Assembly (NCBI RefSeq): GCF_002563715.1
Contig: NZ_PDJJ01000001.1
Span: 2,728,001-2,792,000 of the forward strand
Origin: Isoptericola jiangsuensis
Lineage (GTDB): Bacteria; Actinomycetota; Actinomycetes; Actinomycetales; Cellulomonadaceae
Direction of reading: 5' to 3'
DNA length: 64,000 nucleotides
Shown here: positions 60,807 to 64,000 of the stretch, piece by piece
How positions within the stretch are numbered: position 1 is the stretch's first letter
Layout of the letters: every line of letters begins with the position of its first letter
Notes under the pieces: model-generated
The model's database searches: none
What the model was told of the DNA's origin: nothing
What the model saw: only the letters and a program-made list of their open reading frames with translations
Translations under genes and position numbers: made by a program

Positions 60807-61232
60807 ATGCGACTTCGCGTGGCGGCCTACGCCGTCGTGATCGACGACGGACAGGTGCTGCTCCCCCACTGGCGGCAGAGCGGTTACGGATCCGGGTGGA
60901 CCCTGCCCGGGGGCGGCATCGACCCCGGGGAGCACCCGGCGGACGCCGCGGTGCGGGAGGTGTGGGAGGAGACGGGGTACGACGTCGAGCTCGACGACCT
61001 GCTCGGCATCGACAGCATCGTGCTGCCACCCGCGGGCGACCTCTCCGACGGCGCCCACGGGCTGCGGATCGTCTACCGCGCCCACGTGGTGGGCGGGTCG
61101 CTGCGAGCCGAGGTCGGCGGGTCGACCGACGACGTCGCGTGGCACCGTCTCGAGGAGGTCGCCGCACTCGATCGCGCGGAGCTGGTGGACGCGGGCCTGG
61201 CGATGGCCGGCGTGACACTGCGTCGGCCCTGA
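60807..61232 (+). CDS. NUDIX hydrolase
   Basis: A 141-residue phosphohydrolase. The Nudix box is complete: [26 protein letters not shown] (Gx5Ex7REVxEExGY form), residues about 36-60. The substrate, likely a nucleoside diphosphate derivative, cannot be assigned. Soluble, typical length. ATG 60807 follows CAGGAT by 6 nt, a possible leaderless start. The gene is bracketed by two arrays of the 20-bp repeat in opposite orientation. Confidence 0.92.
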   Translation: MRLRVAAYAVVIDDGQVLLPHWRQSGYGSGWTLPGGGIDPGEHPADAAVREVWEETGYDVELDDLLGIDSIVLPPAGDLSDGAHGLRIVYRAHVVGGSLRAEVGGSTDDVAWHRLEEVAALDRAELVDAGLAMAGVTLRRP

Positions 61233-61280
61233 GCCGCATGCCGGCCGGCGGTCCGACCCGATCCGCACCGGATCATCGGA

Positions 61281-61400
61281 TCCTGCGCTGACTCGCGGCA
61301 TTCCGCGCTGACTCGCGGCATCCTGCGCTGACTCGCGTGGACCCGCGCTGGCTCGCGGCATCCTGCGCTGGGTCGGCGCGGCGTGCGCCGACTGAGGGAA
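61281..61400 (+). repeat. 20-bp repeat array 3 (six units, plus orientation)
   Basis: Six 20-bp units such as TCCTGCGCTGACTCGCGGCA; the last two are degenerate. The array lies between the convergent NUDIX and ilvC genes, just before the ilvC terminator hairpin. Confidence 0.9.
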
Positions 61401-61407
61401 GCACGCA

Positions 61408-61440
61408 CGGCCGCCGCCCCGGGGTGGGGACGACGGCCGC
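61408..61440 (-). terminator. GC-rich hairpin after ilvC
   Basis: On the minus strand a CGGCCGTCGTCCCC arm faces GGGGCGGCGGCCG around ACCCC, with wobble pairs and one bulge, 27 bp past the ilvC stop. Confidence 0.6.
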
Positions 61441-61466
61441 GCGCGACGCTCGTGACAGGGGTGGTG

Positions 61467-64000
<2,534 letters not shown>

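Noticed and set aside
60702-61361. Minus-strand frame of 219 codons across the NUDIX gene and array 3
   Set aside because: It is antisense to a clear NUDIX gene and its ends are made of repeat units; composition is Arg/Ser/Pro-rich.

Overview
The window is a high-GC actinobacterial chromosome segment, about 70% G+C or more by eye. GTG starts are frequent, and many start codons lie 6-7 nt after a TANNNT hexamer, which suggests leaderless transcripts. Gene content (leuCD with a divergent IclR regulator, gltX next to a FAH protein, a secreted chitin-type LPMO, many Micrococcales-type proteins) fits a soil or plant-debris member of Micrococcales, plausibly Promicromonosporaceae or Cellulomonadaceae. 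The genus is inference.

Layout. 1-7.4 kb is an accessory island: the end of a type I restriction-modification locus (hsdM, start of hsdS), an intact IS256-family insertion with an 8-bp target duplication, an excisionase-like HTH gene, an SRA-like plus PD-(D/E)XK nuclease and a tyrosine recombinase. 7.5-11 kb holds lpdA, rnhA, a luciferase-like oxidoreductase and a non-coding block with a 20-bp tandem repeat and two large inverted repeats. 11.2-14.3 kb is leuCD with its divergent IclR-type regulator. 14.4-29 kb contains a PH-domain membrane pair, three tRNA genes (two Glu, one Gln), methyltransferases, LysR/YeiH, HAD-gltX, FAH, an acyltransferase-like membrane protein, PhzF, a conserved hypothetical and a divergent CGNR regulator/EamA exporter pair. 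29-38 kb carries a secreted AA10 LPMO, a DUF3516-type helicase, TSUP, YbaK, an M20 peptidase, a Dcu-type transporter and small proteins.

39-51.1 kb is a tightly coupled minus-strand operon: sugar-binding lipoprotein, two ABC permeases, NagZ, AnmK, SSS symporter, MurQ, a BadF-type amino-sugar kinase and a fused FAD/Fe-S dehydrogenase. Together they describe uptake and breakdown of cell-wall GlcNAc-MurNAc sugars. The last gene is well placed to oxidise the D-lactate that MurQ releases. An RpiR regulator and a palindromic operator lie just upstream.

53-64 kb is dominated by branched-chain amino acid synthesis: cimA, with a leader peptide and intrinsic terminator that look like classical attenuation, then ilvE, leuB, ilvC, ilvN and the 3' part of ilvB. 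VOC, ASCH and NUDIX genes are interspersed, together with two more arrays of the same 20-bp repeat seen near leuD.

Most notable signals: three dispersed 20-bp repeat arrays, the cimA attenuator, the MurNAc/D-lactate operon, and a 14-bp perfect inverted repeat over the start of the EamA gene. No CRISPR array or phage structural genes were seen.
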